Shown: one piece after another, positions 21,691 through 33,590 of the stretch
Position numbering within the stretch: the first letter of the stretch is position 1
Layout: the number at the start of each line of letters is the position of its first letter
From: Gerris lacustris
Taxonomy: Eukaryota; Arthropoda; Insecta; Hemiptera; Gerridae
Reading direction: 5' to 3'
DNA length: 64,000 bases
NCBI GenBank assembly: GCA_951217055.1
Contig: OX578284.1
Coordinates: forward strand, 31,274,187 to 31,338,186
Notes under the pieces: model-generated
The model's database searches: none
What the model saw: the letters and a program-made list of their open reading frames with translations, nothing else
Told to the model about the DNA's origin: nothing
Made by a program: the position numbers and the translations under genes

Positions 21691-21903
21691 GCGGCACTAC
21701 TTTAGATTGTTACTTCCCTCTGTTTTATTTATAAGGGGAGAAACAATCTAAAGAAGGTGTACGGAATGTTCTTCTTTAGACTGTTACTCCCCCATGAAAT
21801 CCCAAGGTGCATTGGCCTAAACTTCCCTTTGTCTTAATAGTTATTTAGTCAGTAATTTATATTCTAAAAAAGCATAGGAGAGTAACAATCTAAAGAAGTA
21901 CCG
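21691..21903. mobile_element. two adjacent mini inverted-repeat elements
   Basis: The arm CTTTAGATTGTTACT-CCC occurs four times with alternating orientation: 21700-21718 (plus), 21737-21756 (minus), 21772-21792 (plus), 21877-21897 (minus). This makes a ~70-bp palindromic element beside a ~138-bp one. The larger one contains CCCTTTGTCTTAATAG, shared with the element at 9734. Confidence 0.6.
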
Positions 21904-23530
21904 TATAAACTATAATTCAATCAATTTAAAGTCAAGCTGTCCACAGGTGAATATTATTGCAATCGGGTTAGTATATTTTTTTACCTGGCCTGTCTTCAGA
22001 TATTTTTTATTTTATATTTTTTGAACTTATCTTATTAATCTTTATTTTCATTCTTTGTCTTATGTCTTAATTCATGTTCCTTTCTTATTTTATCCTTATA
22101 AATTTATATTTCTTTCATCTAGTTTTTATCTTATGTTACACTAATTTATATCTTGATATTTTGACATAATATCTAAACTTGATTTAAAGTTTTGATTAAT
22201 TTAAGTCTCTAAGATTTTTTTCCTTAAAGCATCATGGCATAACATAAAGAAATTTCACTTTTGCCTTTTTTTTATTTTTATTTTGCATCCAAAATAAATA
22301 CCTTGACAATCAATTTACTACTCTAAAAAATCCATTGTGAATAAGTCAAAGAGTAATGGGTAAGGTTTTTTTTTTGTCAAAAAACCAAATACCTACCGAA
22401 TATATTATAGGAAAAATGATAACGTTGATTTACCAACTTTAGCAGCTTATGTCAAGTAAAATACAGTTTTTACCTACCAGCTATCTCTTTTGTAGCAAGA
22501 GAATATTAAAATACATATTAAAAAGCATTCTTCATCTTTAAATTTTTGGTGTGAGGTTGAAAATTATATAGGTATGTAATTTATTATATGGATTAGTATG
22601 AATAGACTTCTTAGTTTTTTCCGCCTTTTGTCCGCTACAGTGCCACTGTTTTTTTTTTTTTGTTTGTTTGTTTTCTTTGTGTACTATCAATTTGATATTT
22701 AATCTTCTTTTTCCCCGGTAGGTAAAGCTTGAAAAGAGAATTTTACATCTTCGGTTTAATTTCATCTCTTTTTAAACGCTTTTTATTAGCGTACACTGTT
22801 TGTCAAAGACAAATCTTGTAATTTATATTTAACCCACTTCCTGGCTACCTATTTCTCTTTTTTTTTTCATCCTCAGAGGAGGGAGGAATCAGTCATTTTA
22901 CTCATGTGCTCAATGTGATCATCAGTGTAAAGCTGCCCTACTTCTCTGGTGTTCGAAACTGATATATCAGGGTTTTGACCTAGGTTTAATTTTTTTGATA
23001 TCTTAAGAGGTGAATTAATATTATCATATTTTATTAAAATGAAGCCTGTGACTTTCACTCTATGTTAAGATTGTGTGACGTGTGGAAAGTTTTAATTTAG
23101 TCTTAAAGTTTAGATGTTACTATGAGGCAGTGACTTTAACTCAATTTTTAGAGTTTTAGTTTGACAGTTGTGTGATTTTTTTTCATAGCCATTTTGCAGT
23201 TTCTCTTCAATTTAATGATTGCTTTGAGTATTGTTGTAGTCTTTTTCTGTGGTATTTTTGATAGCTGTTAGTCCTTTTTGTTTCACTTTATCGCTTTGTC
23301 CCTTTATCTCTTTGTCACTTAATCATTTTATATCCTGATTCCTGAGGGCATACTGTCGCTTTATCATTTTGTCACTATTATTTTACCTTATAACAGTATG
23401 TTTTTATTAATATACAGGGTTATAATAAAATACTGGCGATAAAGTTTGGAAAAGTTGTAAGGCATTAGTACACCTTAACAAAAAGGTCCTGAGAATAAAT
23501 TTTGTTGATATAGTCAAAATCAGAATTTTG
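21904..23530. other. AT-rich DNA without recognised genes
   Basis: No gene or repeat family recognised. Between 23280 and 23380 the words TTTATCGCTTTGTC, CCTTTATCTCTTTGTCACTT, TTTATCATTTTGTCAC recur as a small degenerate tandem repeat. Confidence 0.45.
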
Positions 23531-23537
23531 ATGAATG

Positions 23538-24285
23538 GTAGGGTAAAACCGGGTACTCAAGAAAATCAATAATTTTTAACTGCTATGGCCAATTTATGGT
23601 TAATTTATTTATTATTAAAAAAATAAATCATGTTGAAACATTAGACTGAAGTCTGAAGTGACATTTTCACAGAAGTCACAAACAAATCCTCTCTCTCCCT
23701 CATAAGCGCTACATTGCTCATGAGCCCAGAGGTTGAACTCGTTACACCTTATCCACTCTTCTCCAGTAGTTCATTACAAACGATATCATTTATTGATTGT
23801 TAAAAAATAACTATTTGAAAGGATTATAATAAACAAAATAGTTGTTATTCACCATACAAATATAATGTAGAGGTAATATCGGGTACTACCCGGTTTTGCC
23901 CTTCCTATTGGTACCCGGTATTACCCCAAGAGATGTTTTAAAAAAAAATGGCTGTCATTCATCAACAGGTGATTGTAATAATCTCACACTGGTGTCTAAT
24001 TATTCTATTTAAACAACATATTAAAGAGGTTTAATAACCACGCATTAAATGTAAGGGCTCTTTGCTAACAACACAAACAAATTCTTGTAAAAAAAACAAA
24101 AAAACTGGCAAAAAAGTTTAAATACGTGCTGAATAAAACAATCGATGTTTCGACTTCCATTAACTATCATAAACCAACTGAGAGGCATCCAGGACTGAGT
24201 TGACTGCATCACAAGATAGGTAGCAGCACTAGTTTAGGAAAAATTGAGGTACCCGGTTTGACCCGCGTACCCGGTTTTACCCTAC
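23538..24285. mobile_element. ~750-bp inverted-repeat DNA element
   Basis: The 19-base ends GTAGGGTAAAACCGGGTAC (23538-23556) and its exact complement (24267-24285) face each other. Sub-terminal copies of ACCCGGT/ACCGGGT recur inside, at 23890-23925 (GGGTACTACCCGGTTTTGCC and GGTACCCGGTATTACCCC) and at 24248-24257. A lysine-rich plus-strand stretch near 24090-24200 has an open frame of about 37 codons that might be a decayed N-terminal DNA-binding region, but I cannot assign a family. Probably a non-autonomous transposon. Confidence 0.65.
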
Positions 24286-24474
24286 TTTCCCCTACAGTCA
24301 TTGTTATTATGTAGTTTTGTCATATTTTCATTTAGGAGGGGGGTAAATTTGGGATATTTCCAAATTATCTTATCAAAGAAGAGGGGGTATAAGTGGGAGG
24401 GATAGAATCTAGATATTCTCGCATAGTAGAATAAATTTAATGTTTCTTAATGGTAGTTTATAAACTTATCAAAT

Positions 24475-24514
24475 TAAAATAACACTCCGTAGCGAAGCAC
24501 GGGTATCAAGCTAG
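24475..24514 (+). mobile_element. Helitron-type 3' terminus
   Basis: A GC-rich hairpin CCGT-AGCGAAGC-ACGG (24487-24502) stands 8 bases before CTAG (24511-24514), which is followed by T. A short hairpin close upstream of CTRR, with insertion before T, is the standard Helitron 3' end. The 5' TC end and any Rep/helicase sequence are not found, so this is at best a non-autonomous or truncated copy. Confidence 0.6.
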
Positions 24515-25640
24515 TTATTGTAGGTATATAATTATAAATTTCTGGATGGTTCGTATTTTACTGTAATTTACAATCATTTTTCTAACTTCCGTCGGTTATT
24601 ATTCAAAATTTGGCCAAATAAATGGGTAGAGCTGTTAGTACTTTTTGAAAGGTAAGTAAATGAGGAAGTTTTCCTGAAAGTGTAATCTGGTTATTAAGTT
24701 CTGCCATCACCAAGAAATAAAAATTTCTATAAGAATGAATACTCAGAAATTGCTAATTCTATTTTTCCAACGATACTAAATATTTTTTTTTTTTTTAATA
24801 ACAATTAATTTTATGAGACAAGGACGGTACCCCTCGAAAATTCTCTAAATTTGACCTAGTGGCAGAACGGTTAAGAATTGACCTATGGTATAATATAAGA
24901 TGTTTTTTGTTCCATATGAAGTGAACTAAGCCCTATAACTTTTGAATTTAAAGAAATAGACTTTAATTATTTTATTGTACTATTGATCTACCACTTCCCA
25001 TATTCTTCAGGATAATATATTCTTTTAATTCATTAAAAAGAAAATAAATATAGTAGTATATTATAAATAGTACTTAATTTTGTTTGGTTTAATGTTAGAA
25101 ATAAAGTAATAATTTATATTATTTTTCAGTTTATAATTATATTTTTTACACGGTTATGCCGAAAATATCGTAAAGGAAAGTTAGGTCCTATAAAAAGAAA
25201 ATTTGTCCAACATATAATTTGGTTTACCAGGCAGAAAGTAATAAAGGGTATATTTTGTCCAGGTAGCGGATATAACGAATTAATCAATCTCTCTACCCCT
25301 TCATCCTCCTACCTCTTTTTATCTCTTTTACCAATCTCTTAATTTATATTATATATTGATTATTCTGTTAGACTCTCGTTTCTATTTATTTATTAAACTA
25401 AATTTTATTTTTGTTTATTATAACTCTTATACAATTTTATGAAATTATGTAAGCATAATTATTATCAACATAACTTTACGTTTAAAGGTTTGTTTTTATT
25501 ATATAACGATATTTCAATTATTTTTTTAGCAGTTGAAAATTTTATAAACATAATTATTTATTTAATATTTGAAGTATTTATTAGGATATTTCACTGGTTG
25601 TTTGGCGATTCCTTCTATTCTGTGAGTTACTTTTGCTGTT
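24515..25640. other. AT-rich DNA with one tRNA-head fragment
   Basis: At 24855-24880 the words CCTAGTGGCAGAACGGTTAA resemble a tRNA box A / D-arm, but no box B follows, so it is at most a SINE head relic. A 67-codon frame at 25439-25642 is hydrophobic from AT bias and is not called as a gene. Confidence 0.4.
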
Positions 25641-25699
25641 AAGAATAGTTCATTTTTAGGGTTTCGAGTTCATCCTAAAAACCCTTATACTTTTGGTAG

Positions 25700-26130
25700 T
25701 TCATCCCAAAAATGTTGAGAAGTTTACAACTCAAACTTTCTTCAATCAGCGAGTAATTGCAAACTGGTTCCAACATTTTTTTGTAATTTTTGAGTGTGAA
25801 GTCATTTTAAAGGTATTAAAATGTAGATTGATTAATATATATAGCGTTTCCGAAATGGTGGCCATATTACCCCTACAATTTCCAAAACAAAACCCAAAAA
25901 ATCCCCTTCCCCCCTACCCCATAAGGACAGGTCCTAAAAATTAGAACAAAATACGTAAATATACATCTCTGTGGGTCAATGATATGTCCGGGAGTTTATA
26001 TAAAAAAATTATTCTATTTTCTTTCTAATTTTTGAGTGTGGTATCATTTTAAAGGTATTGAAATTTAGATAACAAATATATATCGTGTTTTCAAAATGGC
26101 GGTTATTTTACCCCCAAAAGAACCAAATAA
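25700..26130 (+). repeat. two-copy tandem repeat, ~238 bp
   Basis: AATTTTTGAGTGTGAAGTCA at 25786 recurs as AATTTTTGAGTGTGGTATCA at 26024. Both are followed by TTTTAAAGGTATT and by TTCCGAAATGGTGGCCAT / TTTCAAAATGGCGGTTAT and then ACCCC. An 83-codon frame at 25693-25944 is inside the first copy and has no motif. Confidence 0.65.
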
Positions 26131-26462
26131 CTGCATACCTAAGATGCCAAAGGATAATATTGCACACTTGCTCTTGCTCCCCCAAAGTGTAACATTTTGT
26201 AAAAAAAAATAATATTGGAAACATGAATTTTTATGACTGAAGAAGCAAGTACTTGACGGGATTTTTGTGGTTTACTTAAGTTTCTTTCACTTCAGCTCAA
26301 CGATTAGAATCCTCTGGTGAATTATTTAACTGTCGTGTTGTTATACATATATACACAAAAAAAACTTAGCTGTAAAAATAGCTTCAAACCTCTATCATAA
26401 TAGTATCTACAATGTGGCCAAGTCCGCTCTTTCTTTAGTCTATAAAACCTCTCTTTACTCCT

Positions 26463-26522
26463 ACTTTCATTAGCAACATAGCTCTTTTCTTTTTATTGCT
26501 TAACACTTGGCCAGACTTCGAA
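26463..26522 (+). repeat. dispersed repeat copy A2
   Basis: Counterpart of positions 1-60, in the same orientation, with roughly one difference in six bases. After it the sequence turns into the CCACCT minisatellite. Confidence 0.6.
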
Positions 26523-26872
26523 GTGGTTCCACTCTAAACCACCTCAAACCACCTCGAACCGCCCCTAACCACTCTTCCAAAAATTCAAAAATGTCCAATC
26601 CTATTTTTTCCTAAAAAAAATATAAAAATTCAAATAATTTTTCCAAAAAATTAATAATAAAAAAATACCATTACCCCCCCCCCCCCCCCCCCCAAAAAAA
26701 AGAACACATCGTACCACTACCAACAAATTTAAACCACCTCATGCCACCTCCAATCCCCTCGAACCCCCCCTATCCACCTCAAACTACCTTAAACCACCTG
26801 GAACCACCCCTTACCATCTCGAACATCCTTCAGTTATCTTGAACCACCTCTATCCACCCCTAACATATTCCA
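26520..26872 (+). repeat. degenerate CCACCT minisatellite with poly-C
   Basis: Two blocks (26520-26579 and 26712-26872) consist of degenerate ~10-12-base units of the type AAACCACCTC / GAACCACCTC. Between them is AT-rich DNA with a C homopolymer of about 21 bases at 26673-26693. The plus strand is almost free of G, giving an extreme C-over-G bias. Confidence 0.75.
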
Positions 26873-26993
26873 AATTTTGTACCTTTGTTTAAAACATTTT
26901 TTTGGTATCTGGGGCTCATGAAAATTGAATGGTATTTACTTTACGCACATGCTAAATAGCTCTATCATGGTAATTATAACTTAAAGAATGGCG

Positions 26994-27131
26994 AGGATTC
27001 AAAATTACAACAATTCAAAATAGTTACAATTATTTATTTTTTTGTAAACTTAATGAATTTATTTAGGTAAGGAATTGATTGAGCTAATACAAAATTAAAT
27101 AATTGTGTAATACAGTGTAATTTTGAATCCT
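26994..27131. mobile_element. ~138-bp MITE-like element
   Basis: Perfect 15-base ends AGGATTCAAAATTAC (26994-27008) and GTAATTTTGAATCCT (27117-27131) bound an AT-rich interior with further inverted similarity (ACAATTATTTA). No coding capacity. Confidence 0.6.
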
Positions 27132-27339
27132 GTAATTATTTATGTGAAATAAATAATTGACTTTCTGTTTCACGATACGTTATCAGAAGAATCTCGAAAC
27201 AACAACAAATAATAGTTAACGTTATCTTTTTTGCTTATAGTATATATTGAATAATTATTCGTTTTATTTTTTTTTAACTTGAAGCGTGCGAATTAAAACG
27301 CATTGTGTTTCCTCGCAACTATAAATAAAAATGGGTGTT

Positions 27340-27640
27340 TAGATAGCGGCGGAGCGTTGCCAGACGAGGGCGTAGGTCCTAGTCGTCCTTGCTTCGAGAC
27401 TAGTGGTGCGTCGCGACCTTGCAGCTACAAGCCTAGATAATAAAATATACAAAGCCGTCTTGGGCCTGAGAGAAACAACAAGAGGGGAGAGCCCTGCAAT
27501 ACTCAGGGGCTGGGAATGCAAGGAGGGGTGGGAGTAATAAGAGGGGAGTTTACTGCAACTCTGCAATGCTCCTTTGTAAGTGAGTGGGTCAAGTTTTTTC
27601 AAGGATAAATAATACTCGGAGGAGCGGGAGGTATATGAAA
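27340..27640. other. GC-rich, G-skewed island
   Basis: Much richer in G+C than its flanks and biased to G on the plus strand (AGAGGGGAG and GGGTGGGAG words). AACAAGAGGGGAG at 27477 recurs closely as AATAAGAGGGGAG at 27537, and CCCTGCAATAC / CTCTGCAATGC nearby, so the right half is a ~60-base imperfect duplication. The 87-codon minus-strand frame 27339-27602 resembles nothing known; it may simply reflect the lack of stops in GC-rich DNA. Confidence 0.4.
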
Positions 27641-28790
27641 CACTAGAACCACCGTACTAATGTAACTAAGCAGCCACATCCTCCAAACATATAACAATAA
27701 TTCAATCAGACTTCGATTGAAACTCAATCAATCCAGACTATAATGCAATAACAAAAATTCAAATATCTATAGTTAATCATATCGTAATTGCTCTATCAGA
27801 AGATTCCATAAAATAGTAAATAATTTCAAAAATATTTGTCAAAATATGAAAATGTTTATAAAAGTGGTGCATTAAGTCAGAGAGAAAAAATGGACAGCTT
27901 GTTGTCAAAAAAAAAAATAATAAAAATAACCACAATTTATAATTAGGATTAGGTACATTAAGTAATACCCATATGTAGACAATAATAATTACAGTAATAC
28001 AGAGTGGTTTTTGACCACTACTAGCGGCTCTTTAAAAAAAAATTACATTGCCATATTAATTCTACATTTTGTATTTAAATTATTTACTTACAAACATTTG
28101 TTTATTAATAAATAATCATAATTATCTATTTAATCTCACTTGTCTATATGTTGAGACCAAGAAACTCAAAAGTGAAACTAATTCTGTTATTTTAAGATCA
28201 TTATTTACTATCAGTGAAATAATGTTTACAAGATATCAGTTTACTGATGATGTGCTGGCACGGTACCGCACGGTCTGAAATTAAATATTAGTTTGCGTTT
28301 ATTTGATAATCAATAAATAAATAATATCTATCCAATGAATTACATTCGCTTCGGCTATGTTCTCTAGATCTCTTAGTACAAACATCTAAAGTTTTGAATG
28401 GAGGTCTTAAGTAAACCCTGATGAAATAACAAATAAATAAAACAATAAACTAGCAAATAACGATGGAATGAATAATGGCTCCACGCATTATTTTATTTAA
28501 ATTTGATCTAATTTTTACTTAGCAAATCAACAGTTTTGTAAATGATGTATGTACATTCCGACTGTTTTAGTGGTTGTAATTATACCTAAGTAATTTATTG
28601 GCTTATAGAAAAATGAATTTCCTCCCTTAGTTTTATGTGAAAGAAATTATAATCTTATTGTATAGATTATTAATATAGGTATAACAACTATACATTGTGT
28701 TCTCACAAAGTTCAGCATTATTTTCTTTGAGTTCATATGAGCACAACGAAATGTTTAAATATTAGTTAATAATTGGATCGTTGAAAACTA
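27641..28790. other. AT-rich DNA without recognised genes
   Basis: No gene seen. A short hairpin AGTGGTTTTTGACCACT lies at 28005-28021. A 69-codon frame at 28069-28278 has no motif. Confidence 0.45.
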
Positions 28791-29225
28791 GTAGGTAATC
28801 TTATTGAATATATAAATACTTTTATATCTTCTTGTTTTATAACGTAATGAATGTTTGGATTTTGAAAAATGAAATGATTTTACCGTTGAGATGCTGGGTG
28901 TCAGGATAGAATTATTACTAAGAGTATAGAAGGAGAAATGACGTGAAGGAAGAGCCGGTGGTCGGTGTAGGCGGAAGAGAAATGAGGAGAATGTGTAACT
29001 CGGTGCCGTGAGTGAGCCGGGAGTCAAGGCAAGAGTCACGTGTGGTAATATTATCATGTGTACGAGAGTATGAAGCGCATTCATAACCTTGTGACGTGAA
29101 TGACGTCGCTGCAAGCGAGAGTGATGCGTTTCCACAATGAGGTGGGGTTGCGGATCCGAGACGAGTGGGTGAGAGTGTATAGTAAGATTAAACTGCAGTG
29201 GAGGTAAGAAGGAGAAGGAGTGCAT
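28788..29225 (-). CDS. unrecognised 145-codon open frame, doubtful
   Basis: Rich in His, Ser, Pro, Leu and Thr with no domain, signal peptide or membrane segment that I recognise. The last ~30 codons run into AT-rich DNA (YKSIYIFNKITY). The frame lies on the C-rich strand of a skewed island, where stops are rare, so it may be accidental. It is head-to-head with the frame at 29311, 85 bp apart. Confidence 0.15.
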   Translation of the reverse strand: MHSFSFLPPLQFNLTIHSHPLVSDPQPHLIVETHHSRLQRRHSRHKVMNALHTLVHMIILPHVTLALTPGSLTAPSYTFSSFLFRLHRPPALPSRHFSFYTLSNNSILTPSISTVKSFHFSKSKHSLRYKTRRYKSIYIFNKITY

Positions 29226-29960
29226 TCAGAGGCCCGATGCACTTATAGGTGCATCCCGTGTCGGATGGAGTGAGTGGTGTGGGAAAGGCTAGGGGTAGAA
29301 GTGCATCGGAGTGACAGAGACGGTCAGGCTCCCTGCACGCTCTCCGACCCAACACTCCCCCTTTGCAAACTTACCGGAACACTTCTTTACAATTAAAATG
29401 GTAGCCTCCCTCGAACCTCGGGCTCTATTGCGCCATCCACTAGTTATATTCTTTTATTTGCCCCTTTTTTTTATATTCCTCCTTAGCTTTCGGTGGGGTC
29501 TTTTAGGAGTAGGAGGACCCGGGACCCGGGCGGTATATTCGGGGGTGGGGGTAGGGTGCCATTGTACACGGGGCGGGCCGGCCGGCTCCTGGAGGGGGGG
29601 ACCATCCTCGCGAATTTTCGGCAAACTCAACTACCCGCTTGGTACCTCTAGAGTAGTGGGGGGCAGTGGGCCTTTAGTCGAACCTCGGTCTTTGCTTGCG
29701 GTACCTCACCGTACTCCACATTACTCCTTGCCAAAATATTACCTACACACTGTTCTGTCGGCCTTATACCTAGTCGCTAGTCGACCGATCTAAGAACGGT
29801 GCCCCGTGTCGTATCTTCGACCTATCCTTTGCTCAAGACAAGCCAACCTGGATTATACAGCCACTGCCCTCGGGTCCGTTTGGGCCAAAAAACCGACTCC
29901 ACCACCCCCTTACAGTAAGTTCAAACACTTCATCATACACTGTTTTGCAACACTGTAGAT
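28880..29960. other. GC-rich island with repeated G/C skew switches
   Basis: By hand count 28921-28980 has 26 G and 5 C; 29341-29400 has 5 G and 21 C. G dominates again around 29490-29610 (GGGGGTGGGGGTAGGG), then C to about 29910. A perfect hairpin GATGCAC-TTATAG-GTGCATC is at 29236-29255, and GTGCATCGG recurs at 29301. No known RNA or protein seen. It could be a CpG-island-like regulatory region, but no promoter element is proven. Confidence 0.45.
29311..29793 (+). CDS. unrecognised 160-codon open frame, doubtful
   Basis: The longest open frame of the window. Residues about 45-66 are hydrophobic (VIFFYLPLFFIFLLSF) and are followed by a Gly-rich stretch encoded by the G-rich patch. No family recognised. 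The abrupt change of residue make-up follows the DNA skew rather than protein logic, which argues against a real gene. It could contain an exon, but splice sites were not convincing. Confidence 0.2.
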   Translation: MTETVRLPARSPTQHSPFANLPEHFFTIKMVASLEPRALLRHPLVIFFYLPLFFIFLLSFRWGLLGVGGPGTRAVYSGVGVGCHCTRGGPAGSWRGGPSSRIFGKLNYPLGTSRVVGGSGPLVEPRSLLAVPHRTPHYSLPKYYLHTVLSALYLVASRPI

Positions 29961-32900
29961 TGTAGATATAAAGTTACGTAATCACTTTAATTGAGTAATT
30001 AAAGTGTGACACCAAGTGCAATTGTTCGGTGACCGTGAAAGATTCGTCCTGCGCAATCCATAAGTCTCTGACATTCCAGGTTACCTTTCCCGCTTCAAGT
30101 TCAAGGGTCAGAGTCATAACACGGCACTCTGAACTTACATAACATAACCGGCTGATAACACTTTTAACTTCATTATTACTTATATTTAACTCTTTACATC
30201 ATATTGGCTTAAATTTCCAAACTACTTATCAGTATTTACAACCCAAACAAACATATGTTTTATGTCACTAATGATATCAACTAAAAGTATAATCCTTAAT
30301 AAGTAGTTATAAAAACAATTGTATATAAAGTTATGACAGTAGACATGATATTTATTGAAATAAGAACAAATTTTTTACTTTGGTTTTCCTTAAATTCAGG
30401 AGACTTCAATGCTGGTGTTTATTAGAATACCAATATTAAAAATTTCGTTCTTATTTAAGTAAATTAATTTAAATTAAATGCTCAAAACTTTAACATAAAT
30501 ACTACATAATAATTAGATTGTCAATATTTTCAGAAATGAATTTAAATAATAACCCTTATAAGTTGGAAAAACAATTGACAATATTTTGTAATTTCCTTCA
30601 TTAACTCTAAATAATATTTAATCATGATATATTATATCCATTGTTTAAATGACAATGTTATTTAATATAAATGTTTTTTTTAAACTACTATCAAACATTA
30701 TAAATAACTAATCTACAGATTAAATTATTATGGTAGTTGTGTTATCTTAATGAAAATGCACCTAACAAAAGTAAATAATTCCAAATTTGTAATCAATAAA
30801 TGAAGAAATAATAAATAAGAAAATAGTATATTTAATAAATTATAAATAAAAATAAGATTAATAATAATGATAATAGATAAGAAAATATATATAGATTTAT
30901 AGAAACGTTTAAATAAATATATAGAATTTTAGTATTTTCATATACATACTAAACTGCAATGTTTCTATGCACAACTAGTTTACAATAATAAATATAGCTA
31001 ACTTAAATACATTTATTAATTTGTTTTCATTACATTTTTTAAATATTACATTTCTTTTCAATAAATGATGTTGTTTATAGTAGTTATTTTTGATAAATAT
31101 TAATTATTAATATTAAAAGTTGTTTATTATACAAATCATTTGTGTTCTTTCATATAAAAATAAAGGTAACATAATCTTAAAAACAAATAATAGTACTTAA
31201 AAATTACTAATTGGTATATTTCATTTTAAACGTATAACTTTCATATGTATTGTTCTACCTTATACAAAGCGGATATTCTAACACTCTTAGTTATCTTATG
31301 ACACCATTTAATAAACTTTAACGATAATAATATATTTAATAAAAGCAAAAGCTTATGACAGTTAACTTATAATTAGATAATGATTGTTACCAATATTTAG
31401 GATTACTAATTTAGTTAAACGTTTCTTTTTATTTGAACTTTATTTGTGTAGTGACAATAAAATAAACAATTTTCTTTCATTTGCCTCTTCTATTTTTATC
31501 TTTTTATTATCAACCATTAAAGCTATTATAATGGTATCTTACTAAAAATATATTCCTTAAATTGCCAATTTTGATTTTTACTTAAAATTTTATAAAATAA
31601 AATGTTCAACATTCTTATCTCTTTATCACATCAATAAAATTTTGTTGCATTGTGCGGGACTTGTTATTCATAAAAATAAATAATTATAATTTAATAAATG
31701 AAAATAACCAATATATTTGTTAATTTGTTGTATCGTTTATTAAGTATATAAAATTGAGTACAGCATATAAATAATGTGTATATATTATTGTACGCTAATT
31801 TAGTTTAAATTTTAGTTAATGTATATATATATGACATACGTTTTAAATCGAAACATACTATATCTATCATGGTGATAATTTAGTCCAACTTAATAAGGAA
31901 CACTTCTCGAATAGGTATGTTTAAAGTATTTTTCGTTTATAAATTTGACTCACATGCATGGACAATAGAACAACGTTATTAGGCACCATCCAAAATCCAA
32001 ACTCATATCAGAACAAAAGATATTTTAAACAAATTCGAACTAAACAGGTTATGTAGTGATCAGATTGAAATAATGATAAATTATAAATAAACAAGAAATA
32101 ACATTTGAAATAAATATTTATGAGCTAATGAACAAAATCAATACGGGAATTTAAGTATGAGATAGAAATGTTAATTGAAATTTGCAGGTAAAATATTACA
32201 TATATTTGTCAAATAAATTTTAACCATCAACAAATTTCCGTACAGTAACTGTTAACGAATGTTATGTTTAATATTACTTGCAAATGTTTTGATAAAGAAC
32301 ATAAATATTAGCTTTTTGCATATATTTATTTATAACTGTTGTTTATACAATATAATAATATATATACTACTCATAAATAAAACATACCTTGCTTATATCT
32401 ATCTACATAAGCTTTTTGTTTATATTGCTTTATCACAGATATAATATTTATTATAGAGGTACAGGTGCTTATTAAAGTTATACATCTAATTTCTTTTTCC
32501 AAAATATTGACTGTTTTGTTTAAGAAGTAAGCTTCTTGTATTATGCGGGTATTAATTGCACAGTCAAATGTAGCTTATTATGTTCTTTGATAACTAAAAT
32601 TGATAATTATTTCGTACTTTATTTATAGACCGCGCGAAATTTCAATTAATAGTTGGATATATTTCTATTCTCGTTGTTCTTTTTATATTTTTATTTATTT
32701 ATTTAGATATTATATATTACGTTGGCCGTATTTGTAAAAAAAAAAAAAAAATAACAGGAATAATTTGGTATATTAATTGATTTTTGTGTATAATTATACT
32801 TTCGATGTACGCTGATTATCAAAATTTTAATAATAAAAAAAAAATAGAAAACAATGAGTTTGAGTCAAGGGACAAGATCTTATTATCCTTAAATCCATGA

Positions 32901-33310
32901 ATTTGGAAAAAATCCAATCGTAGATTCAGCGATAGTTTTTCTTTGTAGACAAAGACAATGCTCTATATATTTAACTGTTATCACCTCTAAATGCGGATAT
33001 ATTTCAGACAAAAATGTTGCTGCCATTTATAATATTATTGGCATGATATTTCGGCAAGTATATAGTCGACTAAATGTCGCCGTTTGTGTTATTCAACATT
33101 CGTATACCTACATAAGATTTAGCCGTTCCAATACTAAATTGTATAATTTATTTTAATCTTAATACACCTTGAATAACGATTTGATTTAGTGAACAACATT
33201 TTTTTTTAGAGATAATGATGTCCAGCGTCTCATTAAGTTTTGATTTAGATAGGTTTTGTAATCGTTCATTGTTCATTAAAAAAAGGAGATTGTTTTATAA
33301 ACATTCTTGG
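29961..33310. other. extremely AT-rich DNA without recognised genes
   Basis: Long runs of A/T with almost no GC-richer patches; frames such as 32259-32444 are low-complexity. No transposon signature seen. A short (TA) run occurs near 31823-31832 and a poly-A run at 32737-32750. Confidence 0.5.
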
Positions 33311-33314
33311 TAAA

Positions 33315-33590
33315 ACTCTGTTAGTTTTATAATAGTTAATTATTAAGCCTAGATTGTTCTTATAAAAGTTATTGGGAACTTCAAATATATCTTATAAAAG
33401 TTCTTTAGAATAGTTAGATTGTTCTAATAATAGTTAATTTTTATACCTAGATTGTTATACAAAAGTTATTTGTGAACTTTAAATATATCTTAGAAAAGTT
33501 CTTTAGAAAAGTTAGACTGTTCTAATAATAGTTAATTTTTAAGCCTAGATTGTTCTTATATAAGTTCATCGTTATACCTATTTTGCTTGT
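33315..33590 (+). repeat. 98-bp tandem repeat, ~2.7 copies
   Basis: AATAGTTAAT starts at 33331, 33429 and 33527, giving a regular 98-base step. Each unit contains CCTAGATTGTT, AAAAGTTATT, AAATATATCTTA and AAAAGTTCTTTAGAA. The copies are about 90% alike by eye. Confidence 0.85.
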
